This document shows positions 26,181 to 33,311 of a DNA stretch of 33,311 nucleotides, in pieces. This DNA is from Deltaproteobacteria bacterium (GTDB lineage Bacteria > Desulfobacterota > Desulfobulbia > Desulfobulbales > Desulfurivibrionaceae). Position numbers and translations under genes: made by a program. The notes under the pieces were generated by a model. It was not told the DNA's origin. It saw nothing but the letters and a program-made list of their open reading frames with translations, and did no database searches. The stretch is from the NCBI GenBank assembly GCA_013349285.1, contig DUZU01000030.1, positions 1-33,311 of the forward strand, given 5' to 3'. Position 1 is the first letter of the stretch, and each line of letters starts with the position of its first letter.

Positions 26181-28376
26181 CTAACAGGAAGAATAACCGC
26201 AACTGATACACGAATTGCAGCCGCCGCTCCTTCTGAGACTTAACTTGCCGCAAGCGGGGCATGAGGAATAAGAGGAGGGTTCAACATAGGGTTGAGGATC
26301 CTCATCGACCTTATCATTTTCCGCGGCCTTATCCAACACCTTGGCCAGGGCGGCCGGAATGGAAAAAGTCCGACCCAGCGAACGGCTGATCCAGGCGCCG
26401 TCCGATGAAATATCCTCAAGGGTACGGGCTATTTTGCTCACCAACCGATAATCATGCTGCAGGGCCACGGAAATAACGCGGCCCAAAGCCTCACTCATGC
26501 CGTGCAGGGTCGAGCCCGACTTGGTGGTATTAAGGAAAACCTCACGCACATGCCCCTGATTACCCTTATTGGCGGTAATATAGAGCGGGGCCGGGCCCCT
26601 GAACTTGAAGGTGCTGCCGCTGCGCACATCCAGATCACAGAAATCACAGGCGTCAGCCGCGGCCAATTTGCTGCCGTGGTCGCTTAACACCCCTTCTATG
26701 GAGGAATCCCTGAACATGGTGATCCCCTTCAGATTGCTCTTGCGGGCGTAGTGAAGGATTTTCTTGATATCCTCAACCGTGGTGTGGGCCGGCAGATTGA
26801 TGGTCTTGGAAACCGCGGTATGATTAAAGGACTGGCAGGCCTCCAACAGACGAATCTGCTGAAACGGCTCTATCTCATGGGCGGTCTGACCGGCAATCCA
26901 ATCGAGTTTTTCACTCTCATAACCATAGAACTCAAGGGGCACCAAGGTGAACTCCTTCCAGGAATCATCGACATCCTTAACCCGGCGGCTCTGAATCATG
27001 GAAAAATAAGGTTCAACCCCGGTACAGGCTACCCGCATCAACTGAGAAATTGAGCCGGTCGGCGCCTGGGAGGTGGTGACCGAGTTATAGAGGCCGCCCA
27101 GTTCACGGAGCTGCGAGAATATCGAATCAAGCCGTTTCTGCCAGCTCTTCTTCGCCGGCATATCCGTTTCAATAAATGCGGCCGCCTCGCGGTCGATCTT
27201 ATCCACATACTCCATATTCCATTCTTGCGGAGTTAATGACTTGCCCTTGTAACTCTTTTTATAGAATTCGGCATAATCGAGACTGCCCTGCATGGAGCCG
27301 AGCATCAGAGCCAGCTGGGTTGCCTTGGCAAAAAGCGGCGCCTCATGTTCGTCGGCATAGGAGATGTCAAAATGGTTCATGGCATGGTGCAGACCGGTGA
27401 AACCGATGCCGATGGGCCGGAACTTCAAGGTGTTCTTCTTGATCCGCTCAACCGAAGGAAAGCCGCCCAATTCAAGGATCTCATTACCGGCAAGGGCTGC
27501 CAGCCGGGACGCCTCGAAAACCGCATCGAAATATTTGCCTTTATCCTCGTCCAAACATTTGGGCAGACAGACGGTCAACAGGTTGCAGGCCGTATCCTTG
27601 GTGGAGAGGTATTCGCCACAGGGGTTGGAAAAAACCGGATTATGCTTGGCAAGCACCGGGGTATTAGCCAGACTCTTCTGGGTAAAAAGCAGACCGGGAT
27701 CCCCTGATTTCCAGATATATTCGGCAACGGTATCGAGCAGGTCCTTGTCATCCCAGAACTTTTCATCAGTCACATTAAGAGAAACATTACACCCGGTATA
27801 TTTGCCGGGGTTATCCCCCTTAAAGGTTATAAATTCCTTAACGTCCTTGATATCCCAGTTGGCCTGGATCATTAAGGCGCCACGGCGCTTGCCGCCCTGG
27901 CTGATCCGCGCGGAGAGATGGGAAAAACCCTTGGCAAAAGAAACCGGACCCGAGGCCAAGCCCTGGCCCTGGTCGACGATCGTCCCCTTGGGCCTGAGGT
28001 TGGAAACATCAATCCCGCCACCGCCGGCATGCTGAAAAATAGAGACCAAATCCCGCTCCATATCAAAAATGGCATCGGTGGAATCCTCAACATCACCCAA
28101 CGGGTAACAGGAGTAGTAGCCGGCCCGGCGGGTATATGGGTTGCCGCCGTTCATTAAAAACGGAGTGGCGGTAATAATTTTGCCATGGATCAAGGCCTTG
28201 CCCACCTCGGGGTTTTTGAATTGCTTGCTTATCCGCATCAAAACCTGGGTCATATCTTTTTCTTTCGGGGTGCCGGTCTTCTTGTCACGAACGGCATATC
28301 TGGCCTGGACCAGATACTCTTCAAAACGATCCCACTCTTTTAACGCATCATCAAAACTGATCGGCAAATCCATCAT
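26181..28376 (-). CDS. nrdJ: Adenosylcobalamin-dependent (class II) ribonucleotide reductase
   Basis: Class II enzymes make deoxynucleotides with a radical from adenosylcobalamin and work with or without oxygen. I use the ATG at 28376 (731 residues), with GAGG 5 bases upstream; an in-frame GTG at 28382 overlaps that site. The radical site NPCGE holds Asn251, Cys253 and Glu255. The redox pair is Cys90 (YYSCYPLGD) and Cys264 (DTACNLL), 11 residues after the radical cysteine as in the Lactobacillus enzyme. The C-terminus CPACGK … CNSCISCGYSSC combines a zinc ribbon with a final CxxxxC reducing pair. No N-terminal ATP-cone is visible, so activity control may be missing. No NrdAB or NrdDG genes are nearby. 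Confidence 0.95.
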   Translation of the reverse strand: MMDLPISFDDALKEWDRFEEYLVQARYAVRDKKTGTPKEKDMTQVLMRISKQFKNPEVGKALIHGKIITATPFLMNGGNPYTRRAGYYSCYPLGDVEDSTDAIFDMERDLVSIFQHAGGGGIDVSNLRPKGTIVDQGQGLASGPVSFAKGFSHLSARISQGGKRRGALMIQANWDIKDVKEFITFKGDNPGKYTGCNVSLNVTDEKFWDDKDLLDTVAEYIWKSGDPGLLFTQKSLANTPVLAKHNPVFSNPCGEYLSTKDTACNLLTVCLPKCLDEDKGKYFDAVFEASRLAALAGNEILELGGFPSVERIKKNTLKFRPIGIGFTGLHHAMNHFDISYADEHEAPLFAKATQLALMLGSMQGSLDYAEFYKKSYKGKSLTPQEWNMEYVDKIDREAAAFIETDMPAKKSWQKRLDSIFSQLRELGGLYNSVTTSQAPTGSISQLMRVACTGVEPYFSMIQSRRVKDVDDSWKEFTLVPLEFYGYESEKLDWIAGQTAHEIEPFQQIRLLEACQSFNHTAVSKTINLPAHTTVEDIKKILHYARKSNLKGITMFRDSSIEGVLSDHGSKLAAADACDFCDLDVRSGSTFKFRGPAPLYITANKGNQGHVREVFLNTTKSGSTLHGMSEALGRVISVALQHDYRLVSKIARTLEDISSDGAWISRSLGRTFSIPAALAKVLDKAAENDKVDEDPQPYVEPSSYSSCPACGKLSLRRSGGCNSCISCGYSSC

Positions 28377-28413
28377 GCACACCTCAAGAAAAAGTCACTG
28401 GTTACAGGAAAAA

Positions 28414-28429
28414 CAACAAGATATAGTAG
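28414..28429 (-). promoter_or_regulatory. Candidate NrdR box, promoter-distal
   Basis: On the minus strand CTACTATATCTTGTTG fits the core of the NrdR consensus (ACACWATATATWGTGT from memory) at 11 or 12 of its 16 positions. It lies 37 bases upstream of the reductase start. It pairs with a weaker box 17 bases further upstream. Confidence 0.45.
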
Positions 28430-28438
28430 GGAGACATC

Positions 28439-28467
28439 AAGCTATGCTACCATATGTTGTATGGCAA
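28439..28467 (-). promoter_or_regulatory. Candidate promoter of the class II reductase gene
   Basis: TTGCCA (28462-28467) is followed after 17 bases by TAGCTT (28439-28444); an alternative is TTGTTG with TAGCAT at spacing 18. The -10 is weak. The upstream NrdR-like box overlaps the spacer, as expected for a repressed promoter. Confidence 0.35.
28447..28462 (-). promoter_or_regulatory. Candidate NrdR box, promoter-proximal
   Basis: ATACAACATATGGTAG on the minus strand fits about 11 of 16 positions of the NrdR consensus. It also contains the inverted repeat CCATA/TATGG when extended by two bases. Centre-to-centre distance to the other box is 33 bp, close to the three helical turns seen in paired NrdR sites. 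Confidence 0.38.
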
Positions 28468-28536
28468 CAACAAGAATACTTTTATACAAAAAGGGGGTTT
28501 TTGGCAACAGAAGAATGGGAAAAGATTTTTTATTTT

Positions 28537-28576
28537 AAAAAGCACCGCCCGGTAGAGATGCACGCCGGTGCTTTTT
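28537..28576 (-). terminator. Rho-independent terminator after der
   Basis: AAAAAGCACCG (28537-28547) and CGGTGCTTTTT (28566-28576) form an 11-bp stem with an 18-base loop. On the minus strand it is followed by more T-rich sequence. It lies about 115 bases beyond the der stop codon and upstream of the reductase promoter, so it likely ends the lpxA-lpxI-…-der transcript. The plus-strand T8 run means it could also stop antisense transcription. The rest of 28577-28692 shows nothing recognisable. Confidence 0.82.
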
Positions 28577-28692
28577 TTTGAAGAACCAACTGGCAGGACA
28601 TATTCTCTTGGTCAATCAAAGCGAGATGAGAAGATGCCGGTCAGCTATAACTGTGGACATCCGCCACCAGTCAAAGCCTTGGCGAAAGCCCG

Positions 28693-30033
28693 TTAATCAT
28701 ATTGCTTTCGCTTTCTTTCCCGCAACAGCAGCTTGATCGGAGTCTTATCGATCTTTAACCCCGTGCGAAACTGGTTAACCAGATAACGGTAGTAGGAAAA
28801 ATGAACTCCCTTGGGATAGTTAACAAAGAGCAGAAAGGTCGGGGGGCTGGAAGTGATCTGGGTCGTATAATAAAACTTCACCCGCCGGCTCTGATGCATG
28901 GGCGGGCTATGGCCTTCCACGGCATCCTGCAGCACCTTGTTCAATTTGCCGGTGGTGAAAACCTGGGCATACTGGCTGTAAACCTCACGCACGGTCGAGA
29001 GAAGCTTGGCGACCCCGAATCCGGTGAGGGCGGATAAGGTAATGACCGGGGCAAAACCGATAAAATTAGTGGCCCGTTCCACCTCTTCCATGATCTGTTT
29101 CTGCCTTTTTTTGTCCTGTTTCACCAGATCCCATTTGTTAAGCAGAATAAGACAGGCCCGGCCCCTTTCAAAGGCATAACCGATAACCTTGGTATCCTGC
29201 TCGGTGATGCCCTCGCCGGCATCGATTAGAATCAGAGCGACATCACATCGCTCCAGGGCGGCAAGGGCCTGCATGACACTGAACTTCTCCAGCTTATTAC
29301 TGACCTTGCCCTTACGCCTGATCCCGGCCGTATCAATCATCAGATACTTCTGGCCCTTAACCGTAAGCTCGGTGTCGACCGAATCACGGGTAGTGCCGGA
29401 AACCGGGGAGACCACCATCCGCTCTTCCCCCACCAGCCTGTTGATCAATGAAGATTTGCCCACATTGGGCCGCCCGATACAGGCCAGTTTGATAACATCT
29501 TCAGGGACAGCCTCTTCCTCGGCAAAAATCGGCAGCGCATCCAGCAAGACATTGAAAAAGGTCTTGAGGCCAAAGCCGTGGGAGGCTGAAATCGGCCAGA
29601 GTTTATCAATCCCCAACTCAAAGAAAGGCGGCAACATTCGCTGCTCCAGCTCGGGGCTGTCAACCTTGTTGACCAGATAATAAACCGGCTTATTTGACCG
29701 CCGGAGCAGATCGACCACCTCGTGATCCTCCGGCATGACGCCATCCTTGCCATCCAGCAAAAACAGGATGATATCCGCCTCTTCCACGGCCAACAGGGAC
29801 TGCTCCCGGATAAGGCCGGTCATCTTTTCATCTTTATCGCTCTCAATGCCACCGGTGTCGACCAGGATAAAAACATGGTCCTCCAGGGTGACCTGCTCAT
29901 AATGACGATCCCGGGTAACACCGGGGGTCGGATCGACAATGGCCTTTTTAACCTTGCTCAACCGGTTGAACAAACTCGACTTGCCGACATTGGGCCGGCC
30001 GACCAGAGCTACGATGGGGTAACGTGTCTGCAT
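28693..30033 (-). CDS. der: Der (EngA), double GTPase for 50S ribosome assembly
   Basis: Der is an essential GTPase with two tandem G domains that assists large-subunit maturation. The 446-residue protein has first P-loop GRPNVGKSS at 12-20 with DTGG at 59-62 and NKVD at 122-125. A second P-loop GRPNVGKSS lies at 187-195, followed by DTAG and NKWD. A C-terminal KH-like domain ends in a basic tail (LLRERKRKQYD). The start is ATG with AGGA about 9 bases upstream. It follows the AmgK-like gene by 5 bases, so it is the last gene of the envelope operon. Confidence 0.98.
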   Translation of the reverse strand: MQTRYPIVALVGRPNVGKSSLFNRLSKVKKAIVDPTPGVTRDRHYEQVTLEDHVFILVDTGGIESDKDEKMTGLIREQSLLAVEEADIILFLLDGKDGVMPEDHEVVDLLRRSNKPVYYLVNKVDSPELEQRMLPPFFELGIDKLWPISASHGFGLKTFFNVLLDALPIFAEEEAVPEDVIKLACIGRPNVGKSSLINRLVGEERMVVSPVSGTTRDSVDTELTVKGQKYLMIDTAGIRRKGKVSNKLEKFSVMQALAALERCDVALILIDAGEGITEQDTKVIGYAFERGRACLILLNKWDLVKQDKKRQKQIMEEVERATNFIGFAPVITLSALTGFGVAKLLSTVREVYSQYAQVFTTGKLNKVLQDAVEGHSPPMHQSRRVKFYYTTQITSSPPTFLLFVNYPKGVHFSYYRYLVNQFRTGLKIDKTPIKLLLRERKRKQYD

Positions 30034-30038
30034 ATTTT

Positions 30039-31082
30039 TTATCCTGCCTGCTTTTGCAGGCGTTCGTTCACATCAACCACCACATTGCGCAGATTTGGAA
30101 AATCCCGGCCCTGCGGTTTACGAAGATGCTCATTTAAAACAAGGGCGGCCGGCTGAATAAACTGCCGGAAGAACTCCTTGCCCCGTGATTTGCAAAGAAA
30201 AGAAAAAGCCCCCAGAATCTGAAGATTACGCTGGAGGGCCAGATAGAAATAACCCTCGATGAACCGGGCCTGGTCAAAGGAGATCTGCTTTGCCAGTTCA
30301 CTCATGTAATAAGCAAAGAGTTGTTCCTGTTGCTCCCCGCCAAGAGATACATAGGGATCGATGAGCAGAGATGCCGGATCATACCCCAAGGGACCGAATC
30401 GGGCACCCTGAAAATCAATAAGCCTCGCCTTTTTTTCATGGACCATGATGTTGCGCGACTGAAAATCACGGTGGAGCACAAAATCATCAGGCTCCTCGGA
30501 AGCGCGCCCGGCCAGCAGGAGAAACTCCCGATCAAGCCCGACGGGCAGATCTTCCATCCCCAGATAATCAACACAGAGGGCCTCTTTAAAATACCCTGAT
30601 TCGCGGCTCAACATCAATTGCCGATCATAGCGGGGGGTATCCCAGCACCAAGCCGAATCGAACCCTTTTCGCCCGGCCACCTGAAGTTTTACCAAGGCGG
30701 CAAGGGCCTGTTGGTAATAGCCCATGGCCAGATCCGATTCGGCCCCGTGTTCCTGCACCACCTTATGCAGCAACACATCCCCCAGATCTTCAAAAATTAT
30801 CAGGCCGCTCTTCGGGTCATAGCCATGAATAACCGGGACCGGCACCCCGCAGCTATGCAAATGGCGGCCGATTGCATCCGCAGCCCCGGCCTCGGCATAG
30901 GCTCGGGGATTCTCCGGGTTGGGCAGAACGGCAAGATAGGAGGCATCCTGGGTGGTGCACCTGAAAAAAAGACGGTCGGAGCCGTCTCCGGCCTTTTGCG
31001 CTAAGGAACAAACTTCGGCTGAGAGCTTGCCGTTGGCAGCAAGCAGCCTGCTTATCATATCCTGACAATTAGAAATTGACAT
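30039..31082 (-). CDS. Sugar kinase of the aminoglycoside phosphotransferase fold, AmgK-like
   Basis: AmgK phosphorylates the anomeric hydroxyl of MurNAc and GlcNAc in the cell-wall recycling shortcut known from Pseudomonas. The 347-residue protein has the kinase catalytic loop VLHRDFQSRNIMV with His204, Asp206 and Asn211. The metal-binding segment LIDFQGARFGPLGYDPASLL (Asp223) closely resembles AmgK rather than antibiotic-resistance kinases. The next gene upstream, 12 bases away, encodes a MurU-like nucleotidyltransferase, the same pairing as amgK-murU. This context is the main reason for the call. A role on another sugar is possible; resistance to aminoglycosides is unlikely. It starts ATG with CGAG upstream. 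Confidence 0.75.
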   Translation of the reverse strand: MSISNCQDMISRLLAANGKLSAEVCSLAQKAGDGSDRLFFRCTTQDASYLAVLPNPENPRAYAEAGAADAIGRHLHSCGVPVPVIHGYDPKSGLIIFEDLGDVLLHKVVQEHGAESDLAMGYYQQALAALVKLQVAGRKGFDSAWCWDTPRYDRQLMLSRESGYFKEALCVDYLGMEDLPVGLDREFLLLAGRASEEPDDFVLHRDFQSRNIMVHEKKARLIDFQGARFGPLGYDPASLLIDPYVSLGGEQQEQLFAYYMSELAKQISFDQARFIEGYFYLALQRNLQILGAFSFLCKSRGKEFFRQFIQPAALVLNEHLRKPQGRDFPNLRNVVVDVNERLQKQAG

Positions 31083-31094
31083 AATATCTCGTCG

Positions 31095-31985
31095 CTATGC
31101 CACAATGGTATCAATAAGCTTGCTGCCCGATGGTATCACGGCCCCGTCCCAAACCACGACCCGCTGGAGCTCACAGCCTTCCCCGATCAGGGCATTGCTG
31201 CCGATGGCCACCCAGTCATGAAACTTAACATCTGCCCCGCATCGGGCATTATCCCCCATAAAAAAAGGCGCTCCCGGATTGGGCCAAGAACGCAGCTTAT
31301 TTTTAGCGGTGAGCAGGGTTTGATGCAGGGCAAGATAATCAGCCGGAGTTCCCATATCGGTCCAGAAATGATCACGGACCACCAGGCCTTTGATGGTGCC
31401 CCCCTGCTCAAGCAACAAACGATAACAATCGATGATATTAAAAAAACAGCCGGCCGGGATAAGCTCAAGCACCGCGGGGTTGATTACCTGGATTCCGGTA
31501 AAAGCAAGCAGGGATGCAGGCAAATCACCCGGCTCATGACCAAAGCCCACCACCCGCAAGCCCCCGGCAACCTGGACATTATTGAACCGCGGGCAATCAT
31601 GGAGCACCATGGTAACGTCCGCCCCGGATTCACAATGTCTCTGGAAAACCTCGGCAACATCAATATCATGCCAGATATCCCCATTAACCACCAGAACCGG
31701 CTGATCGCCGAATTGGTCGCGGGCCAGACGGAGGCCGCCGCCGGTGCCCAGCTCTTCAGCCTCTTCCTGCACCACAACGTCTAAACTGTCGGCCAAGGCG
31801 GCAACAATCTGTTCCCTGAGATGATGGGCGTTGACAAGGATTGAGTCAGAACCGGCCTGCCGCAGCTGCTCGGTAATCCGCAGCAGAAGCGGTCTGCCGA
31901 CCACCGGAAAAAGCGGTTTCGGACGCTTCAGGGTAAAGGGGAGAAGTCTGGTTCCAAGGCCGGCGGCCAACACCATGGCTTTCAT
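31095..31985 (-). CDS. Sugar-1-phosphate nucleotidyltransferase, MurU-like
   Basis: MurU converts MurNAc-alpha-1-phosphate to UDP-MurNAc after AmgK. The 296-residue protein begins MKAMVLAAGLGTRLLPFTLKRPKPLFPV, the nucleotide-binding signature of this superfamily. GTGGGLRLARDQFG and VVNGDIWHDID contain the base-contact and metal-binding residues, as in MurU. It is longer than Pseudomonas MurU (about 220 residues). The extra C-terminus (about 240-296, FMGDNARCGADVKFHDWVAI) looks like a short left-handed beta-helix as in mannose- or glucose-1-phosphate transferases. The true sugar and nucleotide are therefore open. It lies 30 bases after lpxI and 12 before the kinase gene. Confidence 0.75.
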   Translation of the reverse strand: MKAMVLAAGLGTRLLPFTLKRPKPLFPVVGRPLLLRITEQLRQAGSDSILVNAHHLREQIVAALADSLDVVVQEEAEELGTGGGLRLARDQFGDQPVLVVNGDIWHDIDVAEVFQRHCESGADVTMVLHDCPRFNNVQVAGGLRVVGFGHEPGDLPASLLAFTGIQVINPAVLELIPAGCFFNIIDCYRLLLEQGGTIKGLVVRDHFWTDMGTPADYLALHQTLLTAKNKLRSWPNPGAPFFMGDNARCGADVKFHDWVAIGSNALIGEGCELQRVVVWDGAVIPSGSKLIDTIVA

Positions 31986-32015
31986 AAAAACAAGTTACCA
32001 ACGCAGCAAAGATAA

Positions 32016-32855
32016 TTAAAAGGAGAGCGACCCGTCTTCAAGCTCGTGCACACCGACCACCACGATGCCGGCCTTATCGGCTTTGGCAATCATGGCCTCA
32101 CTGTCAAAAAGAAGGGACTGACCGGCCTCGACCGCAAGCACCGCAGCCTTGACCGACTCCATGGTGGCTATAGTTTTTTCGCCAATGGCCGGCAGATCAA
32201 ACCGAAAATCCTGCTTGGGCTTTTTGAGCTTGACCACCACCGCCTTTTCCCGGCCCAGGCTTCCGCCCCGGCTGATCGCGGCATCGGTGCCTTCGATGGC
32301 CTCGACCGCGAGCACGGTCCGATCCCTGACCACCACGCACTGGCCGATATCCAGGGCACCGATGGCCCGGGCGGTCTGCCAGCCAAAACGGATATCCTCA
32401 ATCTGGTCCCGGGATGGTTTTTTTTTGGTCAACACCCCGGCGGGGAACAACAGCTCCTGCAGATAAAGGGTGGAGGGCAGAATCTTCACCCCTTCCTCTT
32501 CCAAAACTCCGGCCACGGCCCGCAGGATGGCGTCATCCTGGCGCACATCGATCTTATTCCACAGGGTCAGCCCCTTAAGGTCGGGCAGCACATCTTTGAA
32601 AATCCTGGTCTTGGTGATGGTGCCGACAAAAACCGCTTCGCCGACCTCATTGCTCTTAAAAAAATTGATGATTTTGCCGAGCTGGCCGAGCTTGACCCAG
32701 CAAAAGCCATCGGCAAGTTCTTCCAGCTCGGGCCACGATTCGCCCTTATGGGCGACAATCATCACCTTCCGCCCCGCCTTTTGGGCGGCTTTGGCAAAGA
32801 GCAGGGGAAACTGGCCGCCCCCGGCAATGATGCCGATGTTACTCATCACTGTCAT
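32016..32855 (-). CDS. lpxI: LpxI, UDP-2,3-diacylglucosamine pyrophosphatase
   Basis: LpxI hydrolyses UDP-2,3-diacylglucosamine to lipid X and UMP in lipid A synthesis, replacing LpxH in many bacteria. The 279-residue protein has the family N-terminus NIGIIAGGGQFPLLFAKAA. The C-terminal catalytic domain includes DIGQCVVVRDRTVLAVEAIEGTDAAI. The length matches known LpxI (about 270-280). Two starts are possible, ATG at 32855 or at 32846 (MSNIG…), and neither has a clear Shine-Dalgarno. Either one overlaps the end of lpxA by 8 or 17 bases, which suggests translational coupling. lpxA-lpxI adjacency is common. Confidence 0.95.
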   Translation of the reverse strand: MTVMSNIGIIAGGGQFPLLFAKAAQKAGRKVMIVAHKGESWPELEELADGFCWVKLGQLGKIINFFKSNEVGEAVFVGTITKTRIFKDVLPDLKGLTLWNKIDVRQDDAILRAVAGVLEEEGVKILPSTLYLQELLFPAGVLTKKKPSRDQIEDIRFGWQTARAIGALDIGQCVVVRDRTVLAVEAIEGTDAAISRGGSLGREKAVVVKLKKPKQDFRFDLPAIGEKTIATMESVKAAVLAVEAGQSLLFDSEAMIAKADKAGIVVVGVHELEDGSLSF

Positions 32856-33311
32856 TGGCTGCCGCTCTTACCACACTGCGCTTGGAGGTCTTGAAAAAAT
32901 TAACCAGCTTGGCGACCGGTACACAGTCGGGAATTTCATCAAGGGTTTTGGTCAAGGCTTCCTGGAGGAGCAATTCCGGGGACCGGAAAATAATTTTAAA
33001 GGCCAGGGAGAGTTTTTTGATATCCTCAGCCGCAAATCCGGCCCGCCGCAAACCAATGCGGTTAATGCCGCTCACCTTCATCCGATTGCGGATCCCGGCC
33101 ATGATCACATAGGGCGGCACATCCTTGCTGATCCCCGACATGCCGCCGATATAGGCATAATCGCCCAAGCGGGCAAACTGATGAACCGCGGTCAGGCCGC
33201 CGATGGTCACGCGGTCCCCAACCTCGACATGGCCGCCGAGGGTGGCGGCATTGGCCATGATGACATGGTTGCCGACAATACAGTCATGGGCGACATGGGT
33301 ATAGGCCATGA
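32839..33311 (-). CDS. lpxA: LpxA, UDP-GlcNAc acyltransferase, N-terminus cut by window edge
   Basis: LpxA adds the first hydroxyacyl chain to UDP-GlcNAc in lipid A synthesis. About 157 C-terminal residues are visible; the frame continues off the right edge. MAYTHVAHDC carries the catalytic histidine (the second His, equal to His125 in E. coli). Left-handed beta-helix hexapeptides follow (IMANAATLGGHVEVGDRVTIGG, AVHQFARLGDYAYIGGMSG). The helical C-terminal domain begins near GINRIGLRRAGF. The ATG at 33309 is internal and not the start, because the preceding sequence in other LpxA proteins continues into the helix repeats. It overlaps lpxI. Confidence 0.95.
   Translation of the reverse strand, partial: MAYTHVAHDCIVGNHVIMANAATLGGHVEVGDRVTIGGLTAVHQFARLGDYAYIGGMSGISKDVPPYVIMAGIRNRMKVSGINRIGLRRAGFAAEDIKKLSLAFKIIFRSPELLLQEALTKTLDEIPDCVPVAKLVNFFKTSKRSVVRAAANDSDE

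Noticed and set aside
28383-28536. A cobalamin riboswitch before the B12-dependent reductase
   Set aside because: No B12-box-like sequence was found in the short leader; the dyads fit NrdR sites better.
30039-31082. An aminoglycoside-resistance gene
   Set aside because: It has the same kinase fold, but the motif details and the adjacent MurU-like gene point to a sugar kinase in cell-envelope metabolism.
32046-32894. A 282-residue plus-strand frame
   Set aside because: It is the mirror frame of lpxI, whose motifs are intact; the plus-strand product has no domain and no ribosome site.
1-33311. Mobile elements, prophage, CRISPR arrays or defence islands
   Set aside because: No transposase, integrase, repeat array or toxin-antitoxin pattern was found; the genes are syntenic housekeeping families with uniform composition by eye.

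Overview
The window is an ordinary, gene-dense piece of a bacterial chromosome. The gene set points to an anaerobic deltaproteobacterium (Desulfobacterota), most likely near Desulfobulbales. The pointers are a tig-clpP-clpX-lon cluster, a long BamA with an extra N-terminal domain, a class II (B12-dependent) ribonucleotide reductase, an iron-sulfur flavoprotein, LpxI rather than LpxH, and a short core-MetE-like protein. This placement is inference from gene content and protein style; no rRNA is present. I see no transposase, integrase, phage gene, CRISPR array or clear foreign-composition island.

Layout. (1) 1-5356, minus strand: protein quality control, read as tig, clpP, clpX, lon; lon runs off the left edge. 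Upstream lies a tRNA-Leu(UAG) on the same strand with a good sigma70-type promoter. (2) 5589-6067: a mostly non-coding stretch with a possible coding remnant and a candidate promoter. (3) 6068-20137, plus strand: core-MetE-like gene, lysS, lolC/E, lolD, bamA, mfd, surA-like, rodZ-like, recO. This joins outer-membrane lipoprotein release, beta-barrel assembly and a periplasmic chaperone with transcription-coupled repair and recombination repair. (4) 20129-24974, minus strand: iron-sulfur flavoprotein, a doubtful 56-residue ORF, glycogen phosphorylase, and an HD-domain tRNA nucleotidyltransferase. (5) 25164-26120, plus strand: a stand-alone ParB-like protein with no ParA, ending at a strong bidirectional terminator. 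(6) 26181-28376, minus strand: class II ribonucleotide reductase, with two candidate NrdR boxes over its promoter. (7) 28693-33311, minus strand: a compact envelope operon read as lpxA (cut by the right edge), lpxI, a MurU-like nucleotidyltransferase, an AmgK-like sugar kinase and der, ending in a hairpin terminator.

Most proteins are recognisable housekeeping families with intact motifs, so I do not claim a new system. The items best worth a second look are the BamA N-terminal domain, the orphan ParB-like protein with a dyad in its upstream region, the possible NrdR control of the class II reductase, the short folate-independent-type methionine synthase homolog, and the AmgK/MurU-like pair embedded in the lipid A operon. 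Several starts were set at internal codons where the Shine-Dalgarno sequence decides it (clpP, flavoprotein, ParB-like gene, nrdJ).
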